54,237 nt of DNA. Source: Virgibacillus sp. LDC-1. GTDB lineage: Bacteria > Bacillota > Bacilli > Bacillales > Amphibacillaceae. Under the pieces are notes generated by a model. That model did not search any database and was not told where the DNA came from. It worked only from the letters and a program-made list of their open reading frames with translations. Position numbers and translations under genes: made by a program. Every line of letters starts with the position of its first letter. Position 1 is the first letter of the stretch. Below are positions 6,590 through 16,800 of the stretch, one piece after another. Location of the stretch: assembly GCF_030137545.1 (NCBI RefSeq), contig NZ_JARUVL010000018.1:1-54237 (forward strand), given 5' to 3'.

Positions 6590-7654
6590 ATGCCAGTAGT
6601 TGCTAACATTAATTTATTTAATTTACATGCAACAGTGACAGTTTCCAATATTACTACCGGACCGAACGCTGGATGTGTAGAAGTTACAGTTGAAAATAAT
6701 TCTTCATTCACTCCGCCAACTGCATTTATCGGATCTCTTTGCCTCAACTTGAATCGAACTGGACCATTTTATCAAATTTCTGGACCTGGAGATGAAGGAG
6801 AATTAAGTGGAGGCAATTGCCCTGGTGGATGTTTACCAGATGCAGATATTGTACAAATGTTTACAAGTCCTCCCGATCGAATCGAACCAGGTGAAACAGC
6901 AAACTTCGTCATCTGTACAGGAGATCCAGTAACTGATCCATTAGATGAAACAGACTTTGTGCGGGTCGGTCTTCATTTCCAAGACATTCCAATCATTAGT
7001 AGTATTTGTTTAGCGGCAAACTTCGTCGGTGGTACAACTACTACAACGACAAGTACTTCGACCTCTACTAGTACCTCTACTTCTACTAGTACTTCTACTA
7101 GTACTTCTACTTCGACTAGTACCTCTACTTCTACTAGTACTTCTACTTCGACCTCGACTTCATTTACGACAACAGTTTGTCCAATACCAAATCCGCAAAC
7201 ATGCTGTCAGGTTCCAGTAGAATTCAAGACACAGCTCGTTCCACCTGCATTAGCTTCAGCTCCTATCGAAACAAGGGTATTCTTTACACAAGCACCTGTA
7301 GTCGAAATGGTGTGTCCTGAAAAAGTAGTCATTTGTGGAAAACTTTCTAAAGAAATAACGTACACCGCTGTTGCAGCAGACGGCACACAATCCAGCAACA
7401 CGATTCGACTCGATGATCGCCCATTCCAATGCATCATTGATCGGGATGACGCAAATGAAGGAGACATATTCGACATTGTCGGCTACGATGTTTTATGTGA
7501 AGGACCAGCTAAGCTACAAAATAGAGGGATCCGACCAGGTCCAATTACTGACGGACCAAGTGTAAGCGTGTATTGGAAGCTTCTCGAGAAGGATATTATC
7601 AAAGTATGTATCAGGAAAAGAGTATTAAGGGAACGTATTAATAACACTGTGTAA
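6590..7654 (+). CDS. Spore-coat/exosporium-like protein with Thr-Ser tract
   Basis: A 354-residue protein without signal peptide or membrane segment. Residues 1-147 form an unrecognised Cys-containing domain (CLNLN, GGNCPGGC). Residues ~148-192 are an almost pure Thr-Ser repeat. The C-terminal ~160 residues begin CPIPNPQTCCQVPVEF and contain VCPEKVVICGKLSKEITYTAV...DDRPFQCIID, which resembles the SPOCS/DUF3794 domain of spore coat proteins. Ribosome site AAAGGAAGTG precedes the ATG. Many Cys residues and the Thr-Ser stalk suggest a cross-linked, O-glycosylated spore-surface protein. It sits beside glycosyltransferase and sulfotransferase genes and has a sigma-K-like promoter, so it may be the glycan acceptor (inference). 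The SPOCS assignment is from pattern only. Confidence 0.65.
   Translation: MPVVANINLFNLHATVTVSNITTGPNAGCVEVTVENNSSFTPPTAFIGSLCLNLNRTGPFYQISGPGDEGELSGGNCPGGCLPDADIVQMFTSPPDRIEPGETANFVICTGDPVTDPLDETDFVRVGLHFQDIPIISSICLAANFVGGTTTTTTSTSTSTSTSTSTSTSTSTSTSTSTSTSTSTSTSTSTSFTTTVCPIPNPQTCCQVPVEFKTQLVPPALASAPIETRVFFTQAPVVEMVCPEKVVICGKLSKEITYTAVAADGTQSSNTIRLDDRPFQCIIDRDDANEGDIFDIVGYDVLCEGPAKLQNRGIRPGPITDGPSVSVYWKLLEKDIIKVCIRKRVLRERINNTV
7033..7176 (+). repeat. Thr-Ser coding microsatellite-like tract
   Basis: About 45 consecutive codons are nearly all Thr or Ser, with a repeating hexanucleotide core of the ACN-AGT / ACN-TCN type and frequent CTAGTA and TCTACT blocks. Codons vary between units, so it is an imperfect repeat; slipped-strand or recombinational length changes in multiples of 6 nt would keep the frame. 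It lies between the two Cys-rich domains and would form an extended, glycosylatable stalk. Confidence 0.85.
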
Positions 7655-7701
7655 TCCTTGTGGTAAGAAGATTGTCATAAAAAAGCACTTGTTCGTATGG
7701 G

Positions 7702-7731
7702 AAACAGTCCTACATTCGTAGGACTGTTTTT
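7702..7731 (+). terminator. Intrinsic terminator of the coat-like gene
   Basis: A perfect 10-bp stem (ACAGTCCTAC / GTAGGACTGT) with loop ATTC, followed by TTTTTGT on the plus strand, about 50 nt past the stop at 7654. Confidence 0.9.
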
Positions 7732-7757
7732 GTATTTGTAGACACTGCGCTGAGAGG

Positions 7758-7923
7758 TTCTTGAACAACTTTGATGGAGAGCTAATCTTTTTTGGGCTAT
7801 TCTCGATCGAGTTGGGGAGCTTCGTGATCGTTTTGGGGGTTTCTTGATCGTTTAGGGCACTTTCTCGCTCAAGTTTGTGCTGTTCTCGCCCGAGTTTGGC
7901 GAGTTCTCGCTAGCGTTTGTGTC
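7758..7923. repeat. Degenerate tandem 20-21-nt repeat, locus 1
   Basis: Six clear units start at 7800, 7821, 7841, 7862, 7883 and 7904, each beginning TTCTCG or TTCTTG followed by a variant of ATCGTTTTGGG; a weaker unit begins at 7758. Period is 20-21 nt. No credible gene overlaps. The same family occurs at 26639-26804. Both copies lie in gaps beside the 3' ends of genes. Function unknown. Confidence 0.8.
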
Positions 7924-7941
7924 CTAAATTGCTTGGAACAC

Positions 7942-7968
7942 TAAAAAGGAGAGGCAACTGCCTCTCCA
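7942..7968 (-). terminator. Intrinsic terminator of the bgl operon
   Basis: Stem GGAGAGGCA / TGCCTCTCC with a 2-nt centre, followed on the minus strand by TTTTTAG. It lies about 10 nt past the stop of the phospho-beta-glucosidase gene. Confidence 0.85.
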
Positions 7969-7976
7969 AAAATTTT

Positions 7977-9473
<1,497 letters not shown>

Positions 9474-9488
9474 TTAAATCTTTGTAAA

Positions 9489-11345
9489 TTACTTAATTAA
9501 CATCAATAATTTATCTTCACTCGCAAAAACTTTTTGTTCAGCGGTATAAATAACATCCAAAAAATCTGGAGAATTTAACACTATAATTGGTGAAATTAAC
9601 GAAACTTCTTTTTGCTTCAGTTGTTCCATATCAAATGTTAACAGCTTGTCTCCAGGCTGAATTTTAGTTCCTTCTTCTACATGTAAATGAAATCCCTCTC
9701 CATTCAACGAAACGGTTTCTAATCCAATATGAATGAGTAGCTCCACTCCCGTATCGGAGGTAATACCGATTGCATGATTCGTTGGTGTAACCATTGTTAC
9801 CGTTCCAGAAAAAGGAGCATATACCACATCTCCTTCTGGTAAAATCGCAACACCCTTGCCTACTAGTCCTTCCGAAAATGTTGAATCTGGAATTTGCTCT
9901 AACGGAACGATGTTACCTGTCAATGGGGAAACTATATTAATCGGCTGGCTTGCATTTTCTGTTCGATTATCAGATATAGCCTGATTATCTTCATTTTCCT
10001 TGTTAATGTTCATCATTAGTGTAATAACAAGTGCAACCAAAAAACTAGCAGCAATACCGATTAAGGCATAAATGAAATTGTTCGTATCTTTTACAATATA
10101 AGTAGGTATAGACATAATACCTGGCACTGTAAAAGCAGTTGTTCTAACTGCTAAGGTACCAAATATTGCTCCACCCACAGCCCCACCTATTAAACTCGCA
10201 TAAAATGGTTTTTTCAATTTCATTGTTACCCCGTAAATGGTAGGTTCCGTGATACCAAACATTGCTGGAATAAACGTTGAAAAAGACAACTGCTTCATCT
10301 TTTTGTCCTTTGTTTTGAGAAATACGCCAAGTGTTGCACCAGCCTGAGCTAAGTTAGCAACTAAGTTCATCGGCAATAGCATAATATCGTATCCGTATTT
10401 ATCAAAGCTTGCGAAGGTTCCAGGAAAGAAGGCATAATGCATTCCTGTAATCACAATTAATGGCATCAAGCCACCCATTAGAAGTCCTGCAATTGGACCA
10501 GCAACAGAGAATAAGCCTGAGAAAAACATATCCAAATATACACCAATGTAGCTTCCAAGTGGAGCAATAAAGGTGAGTACTAGTGGTGCTGTAACAAGTA
10601 AGCTAATCAATGGCACAAAAATGATTCGTAAAGATCTTGGAATTATTTTTTCTGCAACTTTCGATACATAACTTAACAGCCAAACCCCTAATATGATTGG
10701 AATAACAGAAGAAGCATAGCTGTTCATCGGGATGGATAACCCTAAAAAATTCAAACTGCTAACTTCTCCGCTAGCCGCATATTCCATTATTTTTGGATAC
10801 ATCATGATCGCTGCTAAAGCAATAGATAAAGAAGCATCTGCTCGAAACTTTTTAGCAGCAGAAAAAGCAATTAAAAATGGCAAGAAATGAAATGGTGCAT
10901 CTGAAATAAAATGTAGTACTTGATAATTAGAGCTTGTTTCCGAGAGCAAATTTAGTACAACAAATAATGCTAGCAAACCTTTGAGAAGTCCTGCTCCTAC
11001 AATCGCAGGTAATATCGGGGTGAAGATTCCAGAAATCACATCAAAAACACGCTCAATCACGTTTCCTTTTTGTTTTGCCTTCGTTTGATTAGCAGGTGCT
11101 TTATCTAAGATACGACTAATTTCGGCATAAACTTCATTCACTCTATTGCCGATAATTACTTGGAATTGACCGCTTTTAAATTGGGCACCTAATACGCCAT
11201 CCAAGGATTGGATCTTTTCTAGATTTACTTTTTCTTTATGAACAATGTTAAAGCGCAGACGTGTAATACAATGCCAGCTTTGTTCGATATTCGCGCTTCC
11301 CCCAATTTCATTTATAATTGCTGCTGCTAATTTATTGTTGTCCAT
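9489..11345 (-). CDS. bglP: Beta-glucoside PTS permease EIIBCA
   Basis: A 618-residue three-domain PTS permease in IIB-IIC-IIA order. The IIB domain has the phospho-Cys in SWHCITRLRF (about residue 26). The central ~350 residues form the membrane IIC domain, including GITEPTIYGVT, the conserved sugar-binding loop of the glucose/beta-glucoside class. The C-terminal IIA domain has the active-site His in LLIHIGLETV. It imports and phosphorylates beta-glucosides for the enzyme encoded next. A RAT antiterminator and terminator (11375-11456) precede it, so expression depends on LicT. Size and domain order are usual for BglP/BglF. Confidence 0.93.
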   Translation of the reverse strand: MDNNKLAAAIINEIGGSANIEQSWHCITRLRFNIVHKEKVNLEKIQSLDGVLGAQFKSGQFQVIIGNRVNEVYAEISRILDKAPANQTKAKQKGNVIERVFDVISGIFTPILPAIVGAGLLKGLLALFVVLNLLSETSSNYQVLHFISDAPFHFLPFLIAFSAAKKFRADASLSIALAAIMMYPKIMEYAASGEVSSLNFLGLSIPMNSYASSVIPIILGVWLLSYVSKVAEKIIPRSLRIIFVPLISLLVTAPLVLTFIAPLGSYIGVYLDMFFSGLFSVAGPIAGLLMGGLMPLIVITGMHYAFFPGTFASFDKYGYDIMLLPMNLVANLAQAGATLGVFLKTKDKKMKQLSFSTFIPAMFGITEPTIYGVTMKLKKPFYASLIGGAVGGAIFGTLAVRTTAFTVPGIMSIPTYIVKDTNNFIYALIGIAASFLVALVITLMMNINKENEDNQAISDNRTENASQPINIVSPLTGNIVPLEQIPDSTFSEGLVGKGVAILPEGDVVYAPFSGTVTMVTPTNHAIGITSDTGVELLIHIGLETVSLNGEGFHLHVEEGTKIQPGDKLLTFDMEQLKQKEVSLISPIIVLNSPDFLDVIYTAEQKVFASEDKLLMLIK

Positions 11346-11374
11346 ATTCGATCCCTTCTTCCGTTTTTTTCATT

Positions 11375-11456
11375 AAAAAAACCTAAGCACACTGTTGCAC
11401 AATATAACTTGTGACAACCAGCTGCTTAGGTTAATGCCTTAAAAAGTAACACACCT
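11375..11456 (-). promoter_or_regulatory. RAT antiterminator overlapping terminator, upstream of bglP
   Basis: On the minus strand, 11456-11428 reads AGGTGTGTTACT...AAGGCATTAACCT, a match to the ribonucleic antiterminator (RAT) bound by LicT/SacT-type proteins. Its 3' end overlaps the 5' arm of a terminator: AACCTAAGCA pairs with TGCTTAGGTT, then a T-run (11375-11432). LicT binding should stop terminator formation and allow bglP expression. Confidence 0.85.
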
Positions 11457-11462
11457 AAAATA

Positions 11463-12299
11463 CTACGCTTTATTTTCTTGTAAAAGTCTTTCAATATGAA
11501 TAACAAGGTAGGATATTTCATCATTACTTACTTGCCATTGAAATTCTTTTTCTACCATTTCTTTGATAATTAAACCACATGCATAGCTTTTCATATAGCG
11601 TTCTTGAATTATTTCCTTCAATGTTTCATCCATATTCACATCGACTGTGCTTTTCGATTTATGTCGTGCTAAAAAATAGCGCAAATGGGTAATAAATCTT
11701 GAATAGCTAATCGTCGTTTTATCTAGATGCACATCAAACAATTGTTGAATAATTTTAACCGCATTTTTAATTAGCTTTGTAATTTGAATGGTATCTTCCA
11801 TGGAATTCGTATCGATTTGAGCGTTTACAAAGTGAAGCGCGATAAAAGCTGCTTCCATTTCAGGAAGTGTTAGCCCTATTTCTTTTTCTATCAATTGTAA
11901 AGCGAGCTTACCAACCTCATATTCATCATGATATAAATACGGAATCTCCCATTGTAAAGGGTTATCCTGATTCACATCATTTGGTCTTTCCTTCGCAAAT
12001 TGTAAATGATCTGCCAATGAAAATAAAATAGACTGATTCAGTTTTTTTTGCAGGTTTTCCTCACCCAACCGAACAATTTTTTCGGTTACAGCTAACATTT
12101 CAGGCGAAATATGCTCTAGAAACTGACTGGTCTGAATGTTTTTTTCGGATTGAAATACTTTTGTTGCTTGACTTTCATCTACTACATCGCCTTTTTTCTT
12201 TTTAAATCCTATACCGGTACCGAATACAATTAATTCTTCATTTTTTTCTGATTTGGCCAAAATAATATTATTGTTTAGTGATTTGATTACGGTAAGCAT
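11463..12299 (-). CDS. licT: BglG/LicT-family transcriptional antiterminator
   Basis: A 278-residue RNA-binding antiterminator. Residues 1-~55 are the CAT RNA-binding domain (VIKSLNNNIILAK, then ELIVFGTGIGFKKKKGD). Two PRD domains follow. Regulatory histidines expected from the family are visible: SLADHLQFA and ALHFVNAQ in PRD1, FITHLRYFL and VIHIERLL in PRD2. Phosphorylation of these by the PTS permease (inactivating) and HPr (activating) is known for LicT. The gene has its own RAT-terminator leader at 12323-12415, implying autoregulation, and is followed by a second RAT before bglP. ATG 12299 follows GGGGTG. Confidence 0.93.
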   Translation of the reverse strand: MLTVIKSLNNNIILAKSEKNEELIVFGTGIGFKKKKGDVVDESQATKVFQSEKNIQTSQFLEHISPEMLAVTEKIVRLGEENLQKKLNQSILFSLADHLQFAKERPNDVNQDNPLQWEIPYLYHDEYEVGKLALQLIEKEIGLTLPEMEAAFIALHFVNAQIDTNSMEDTIQITKLIKNAVKIIQQLFDVHLDKTTISYSRFITHLRYFLARHKSKSTVDVNMDETLKEIIQERYMKSYACGLIIKEMVEKEFQWQVSNDEISYLVIHIERLLQENKA

Positions 12300-12322
12300 C
12301 GTATTTCACCCCTAAAAAGCCA

Positions 12323-12415
12323 TAAAAAAACACCAACTTCAAAACATAACAAAAATGAAGCGATCCTTCATGTTACATTTGAATTGGTGGTGCCTGATCG
12401 AGTCAGTGACACTCC
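12323..12415 (-). promoter_or_regulatory. RAT antiterminator and terminator in the licT leader
   Basis: Minus strand 12415-12386 reads GGAGTGTCACTG...CAGGCACCACC, close to the LicT RAT consensus (GGATTGTTACTG...GCAGGCAAAACC). It overlaps the proximal arm of a long hairpin (ACCACCAATTC... with ...GAAGTTGGTG), ended by a run of seven T at 12330-12324. This gives LicT control over its own operon. Confidence 0.85.
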
Positions 12416-12428
12416 TGTATCTATCTTT

Positions 12429-12457
12429 AAAATAGCATGATAATTTCAATCTGTCAA
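12429..12457 (-). promoter_or_regulatory. Sigma-A promoter of the licT-bglP operon
   Basis: Minus strand: TTGACA (12457-12452), 17-nt spacer, TATTTT (12434-12429), directly upstream of the RAT. A perfect -35 and a fair -10. No catabolite-response element was found by eye nearby. Confidence 0.75.
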
Positions 12458-12499
12458 TCAATATTGTTCACTTGTAAACAAACAATCATAAGCATGAAT

Positions 12500-13165
12500 T
12501 CATTTCATCGCAAAAAAATCTTCAGACATTACTTTCTTTAAATAGTGAGCAACCTCTTGTCGCTTCCCAACACCTAGTTTTTTATACACCTTACTAACAT
12601 AATCTCTAACTGTTTTTTCGGACAGCTGAAGCTCATTGGCAATTTCATTATTTTTGTAATGGTAATAAAGTAAATAGAGAATATCAATATCCCGCCAATT
12701 TACGTCGATTCCTTTTTCCAAAAGCTTTCCTTTCATCTTTTCTTTTTCATCGATGGTGGAACTAATTATCCTTCTTCCGATCTCTTCTGAAAAAACAAAT
12801 TGCCCATGATAAACATTTCGAATCGCTTCAATAAGCGAGTGAGCATTAATATCCCATAATAAATATCCTTGTGCTCCTAGAAGCATTGCATTTCGCAGTC
12901 GATTCATATCCATTTCCGCTAATATTACGACCACCTTCATGTCTACAAATCTAGTTTGCAGCTCTCTTGTTATATTAAGTAAGGTATAATCACGCTTATT
13001 CACATGTAAAAGCATCACATTCGGGGAAAAAGCAACTACCTCCTGCCATTTTATCTCGGCATTTTTCTCTAGCTCTAATACACGCATATCTTTTTCGGCT
13101 TCTAGAATAATTCTTAATCCATTACTAAATAATTTTTCTTCATCTATTATTACGACTTTTATCAT
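12500..13165 (-). CDS. LuxR/NarL-type regulator with degenerate receiver domain
   Basis: A 221-residue two-domain regulator. Residues 1-~120 have the fold pattern of a response-regulator receiver, but the phosphorylation set is gone. The usual Asp near position 54 is His (VMLLHVN), the beta-4 Thr/Ser is Ala (VVVILAEM), and the beta-5 Lys is Trp (GYLLWD, usually GYLLKD). The first acidic pair (IIDEEK) remains. Residues ~160-215 are a good LuxR helix-turn-helix (NEIANELQLSEKTVRDYVSKVYKKLGV). It therefore probably binds DNA without classical phosphorylation. No partner kinase gene is adjacent. It is transcribed in the same direction as the upstream sortase gene but lies past its terminator. Confidence 0.85.
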   Translation of the reverse strand: MIKVVIIDEEKLFSNGLRIILEAEKDMRVLELEKNAEIKWQEVVAFSPNVMLLHVNKRDYTLLNITRELQTRFVDMKVVVILAEMDMNRLRNAMLLGAQGYLLWDINAHSLIEAIRNVYHGQFVFSEEIGRRIISSTIDEKEKMKGKLLEKGIDVNWRDIDILYLLYYHYKNNEIANELQLSEKTVRDYVSKVYKKLGVGKRQEVAHYLKKVMSEDFFAMK

Positions 13166-13185
13166 AACGTGATCTCCATCTTTCT

Positions 13186-13230
13186 AAAAAATACATCCTG
13201 TAGAAGAAGGGATTTATCTACAGGATGTAT
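13186..13230 (-). terminator. Intrinsic terminator after the sortase gene
   Basis: A perfect 14-bp stem (ATACATCCTGTAGA / TCTACAGGATGTAT) with a 12-nt loop, followed on the minus strand by TTTTTAG. It closes the adhesin-sortase unit. Confidence 0.9.
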
Positions 13231-13233
13231 CCA

Positions 13234-13827
13234 TTAATTTGTTCCATTGATTAATTTACCCTTTAATGCAATTCGATCTTTTCCGTCTACAGTACAGGTT
13301 ATCAATGTTATTTCACTAATGTCTTCTTCATCTTGCAAAATTTCTACTGCAGTTGGATCAATTACTTCTGATGATGTAATTTCATAGATGAATGTCTGAT
13401 TCGCTGCATGCAGCAATGCTTTGTCTCCTACAACAACATTCGGTAATTGCCGAAAATACCGATCACCTCGATACCCCCGATGACCTGCAATCGTAAAGTT
13501 CCCTTCCCCAGGTGTTTGGTATGGCTTAATTTGTGTAAGCGCAATACTCAAATTATCCTGCGTTGTTTCTGGTAGTACCTTTTGTTTTAATTGAATCGAT
13601 GGAATCTCTAACTCTACCACACTTTTCAATTCTTCTTCGGAAAAAGGAAGTTCTTCAATCGGTTGAATCCCTGTTGCTGTTTCATCCGCTTCAGAAACAA
13701 AGGATAGTGCTTCTTCAAGTGCTGCTAGCTTTTTCTCCTGCTCCCACTCATAATAAAGCGGAATCGAGATGAGGATGAGTCCGAAAGCGATAAGAAAAAA
13801 ACCAATCCATTTTCTCTTTTTTAGCAT
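13234..13827 (-). CDS. Sortase family transpeptidase (class D-like)
   Basis: A membrane-anchored sortase of 197 residues from the chosen start. An N-terminal membrane segment (WIGFFLIAFGLILISIPLYY) precedes an extracellular catalytic domain. The catalytic triad is visible: His in FTIAGHRGYRGD, Cys in LITCTVD, Arg in KDRIALKG. Start set at the second ATG (13827), because AAAGG is correctly spaced from it and abuts the first. It follows the LPXTG adhesin gene by about 17 nt, so it is very likely the enzyme that links that protein to the cell wall. Class assignment (D, possibly a pilin-type C relative) is from length and motif only. Confidence 0.88.
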   Translation of the reverse strand: MLKKRKWIGFFLIAFGLILISIPLYYEWEQEKKLAALEEALSFVSEADETATGIQPIEELPFSEEELKSVVELEIPSIQLKQKVLPETTQDNLSIALTQIKPYQTPGEGNFTIAGHRGYRGDRYFRQLPNVVVGDKALLHAANQTFIYEITSSEVIDPTAVEILQDEEDISEITLITCTVDGKDRIALKGKLINGTN

Positions 13828-13844
13828 CAAACCCATCCTTTCTC

Positions 13845-16800
13845 CTAATAATCGATTTGTTTTCTTCTACCGAAAATCAAAACCAGACCAGCAATGATAA
13901 AGAAACCTCCGAAAATCATCAGATAGCGAAAGAACGTTTCGCCTGTTTGCGGTAATGTATCTATATTATTGTTCGAATCATTTGGTTGATCCGGTAGTAC
14001 AGGTTGTGGAATAGCAACGTTTTTTACCACAACTTCCTTTACTTCTTGCTGACCTAATTCAATGGTAAATAGAATTGGTTCTGTTAATATCTCATAGCCC
14101 GCAGGAGCTTTTGTTTCAATTAAACGATACTCCCCTGGTCGTAAGTCGTGAACGTCAATTTCACCAGCACTATTTGTAACTAAGTTCGTTGAAACAATGC
14201 TACCATTCGCATCTCTTAACTCAAATTCTGCTCCAGCTAATGGTTCATTTGTATCGGCGTCCACTTTTCTAATCTTTACATCTCCTCGTATTACTTCATT
14301 TTCAACGACGAGCTGTATCGGTTCTTCCTGCCCAAACTTTATTTCAATAGGTATGATCGTTTCATCAAGTAAATAGCCAAAAGGTGCTTTCGTTTCAACG
14401 AGTTCATAGTTGCCCGGCATTAAATTCTCTATGCGAAGCATGCCTTGCGAATCTGTTGTCAGACCTTCTTGTAGTTTATTTCCTTCAGCATCTAGCAGAC
14501 TAAATTCTGCACCTGCTAATGTTTTCGTACGATCTTCTGCATCAACCTTTGTCACTTCTACGATACCTTTGATTAACTCATTCGTAGTAGTGATTGCTAC
14601 CATTTCTTGTTGGCTTTTTACAATCTCAAATTGAATTGGTGTTTGATCTAATGCGTAATTGGTTGGTGCTTTCGTTTCCACAAACTGATACAATCCTGGC
14701 CGTAAATCATGAACAATAATTTTTCCATTAGCATCCGTTGTTAGGTTTGGAAGAATCGTATTTCCAGCGCTATCTTGCAGGTCAAATACCGCATTTGCCA
14801 AAACCATATTTTCTTCTGATACCTTTGTTAATTCAACAGAACCAGGAATTAAATCATTTTCTGCCTGTAATTTCGTTATGGCAAGCTTTTCTTCTGTTTC
14901 ACTTTTATTAATCGTAAAATCAATTGGTGTTCCATCCCTTTGATAATGCAAAGGAGCTTTTGTTTCCATCAATTGATACTTGCCTGGAGCTAGATTTTCA
15001 ATTATTAGCTTTCCGCCTTCTCCTGTAACAAGATCCTCTTTCAGTAGATTTCCTTCATGATCTAATAAGGTAAAGGTGGCTCCTTTTAATCCAATTTCAT
15101 TATCAAACCCATCTACCTTGATTAATTCCACTGCTCCTCTAATCAAATGATTTGGTGCTTTAAGTAAAATGGTTGAGCTATCATTTGGTTGAATCGTGAA
15201 AGGAATTGGTTCTGGGTTTAGCTGATAATAGGTTGGTGCTTTTATTTCCACGAATTGATAGTTTCCTGGTTCAAGGTGCGGAACAGTAATTTTACCTGCT
15301 GCATTCGTTTGTAAGCTTGTGTGAACAACCGTTCCATCTTCCTTTTCAAGTCTAAACTGCGCACCTTCAAGTACATTATTCTCATCATCAGCAGCAAATT
15401 TAGTTAACTCGACAGAGCCAAGCTCGATATTTTCTGCTGTTAACAAAATGATTTCCGTTTGATCTGCTTTAATCGTAAAAGTAATTGGCGTCGCATCTAG
15501 CTGATAGCCGATTGGCGCTTTATGCTCTACAAATTGATAATCACCAGGAGCTAAGTCTTTTAAAGAAAGTAGTCCTTGCTTATCTGTCACAGCGTATTGA
15601 ATCGTTTCATAGGTAGCACCATTTTTCTTTTGTAAAGCGAATTCCGCTCCAGCTAATAATTCACCTGTCTCTTTGTCTATTTTTGTCAAAGCTACTGCAC
15701 GGATTATTTTTTGGTTTAAAACCGTAAGCTCATTTCCAACTTCTGTTTCACTTCCTGCCACATACGGTTGATCAATCGTAACCGTCTGGCTTGCTTGATT
15801 GATTAAATATCCTTCAGGTGCTTCTTCCTCAATCAATACATATTCTCCATAAAGCAACCGATTAAAAACAACACGCCCATCTTCACCCGTTGTTTGTGTT
15901 CCAATAACTGCTCCGCTATCTTTATCCTGTAAGATAAACGTTGCACCTTGCAGCACTTCACCAGAGAATTGATCTGTTTTCGTTACCGTTAGGTTTCCTA
16001 TTTCCCCTGTTCCATCTCCCATACCTGCTGTTCGTTTTACCGTGATCGTATGACTAGATTCATTTTCTACAAGGTCAATTTTTTCACCATTAAAGGATAT
16101 GTTATTGCTAACCTGCTGTCCTGGTTTTTCTAAAATCAAAGATTGGTATTCTAAAATATATGGTTCATTGATTTCATTCACAAACGTCAATGTAAACGAA
16201 TCTGGATTTTTATTTACTTGTAACGTATAATCCTTTCCTTTTTCTAAAGCGGTTGACTTCGTTACATTGCCAGCAGCATCGACGGTTGTTTTAAATAATT
16301 GGAATGAACCTTCTAACAAAGCTTGATTTATGCTAGGCTCATCGATTACTGTGGCATTCACTATTTGTGATTGACCAAAGTTGATATCTACCTGCCAGTC
16401 AATGATTTTCCCATTCTGAACACCAGACTTTGCTGTGTATTTTCCTCCATGTGGGATCGACACAAGAGCATTTAAATCCGTTTCTTTTACAGCACCATTA
16501 TAAAGTGTTGCCGTGTTTTCATAGCGCTCTTCAACAAGGTCCAAATTATTTAAGCTTGTTTTATAAACAATGTTGTATGCAGCGCTGATTCCATCATGGA
16601 ACGCGAGCTGGAAGCCGGGATTTCCAGTTGCATCATTTATCCACGTGACTGTATATTTATCACTTGGCACGAGTTCTTTAGGTTCTGCTCCGTTTACTCC
16701 ACCTGTTAAGTCCATTTCGTAAACAAGAATGGAATCCTTTAACAGCTGCTGGTTTCCAATAATATAATCTTCTACAATAGGAGTTTGAATCGATTTTAAA

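Noticed and set aside
7029-7220. Leu-rich ORF inside the Thr-Ser tract in another frame
   Set aside because: It is a shadow of the repeat; the real frame has a ribosome site, promoter and matching domains on both sides.
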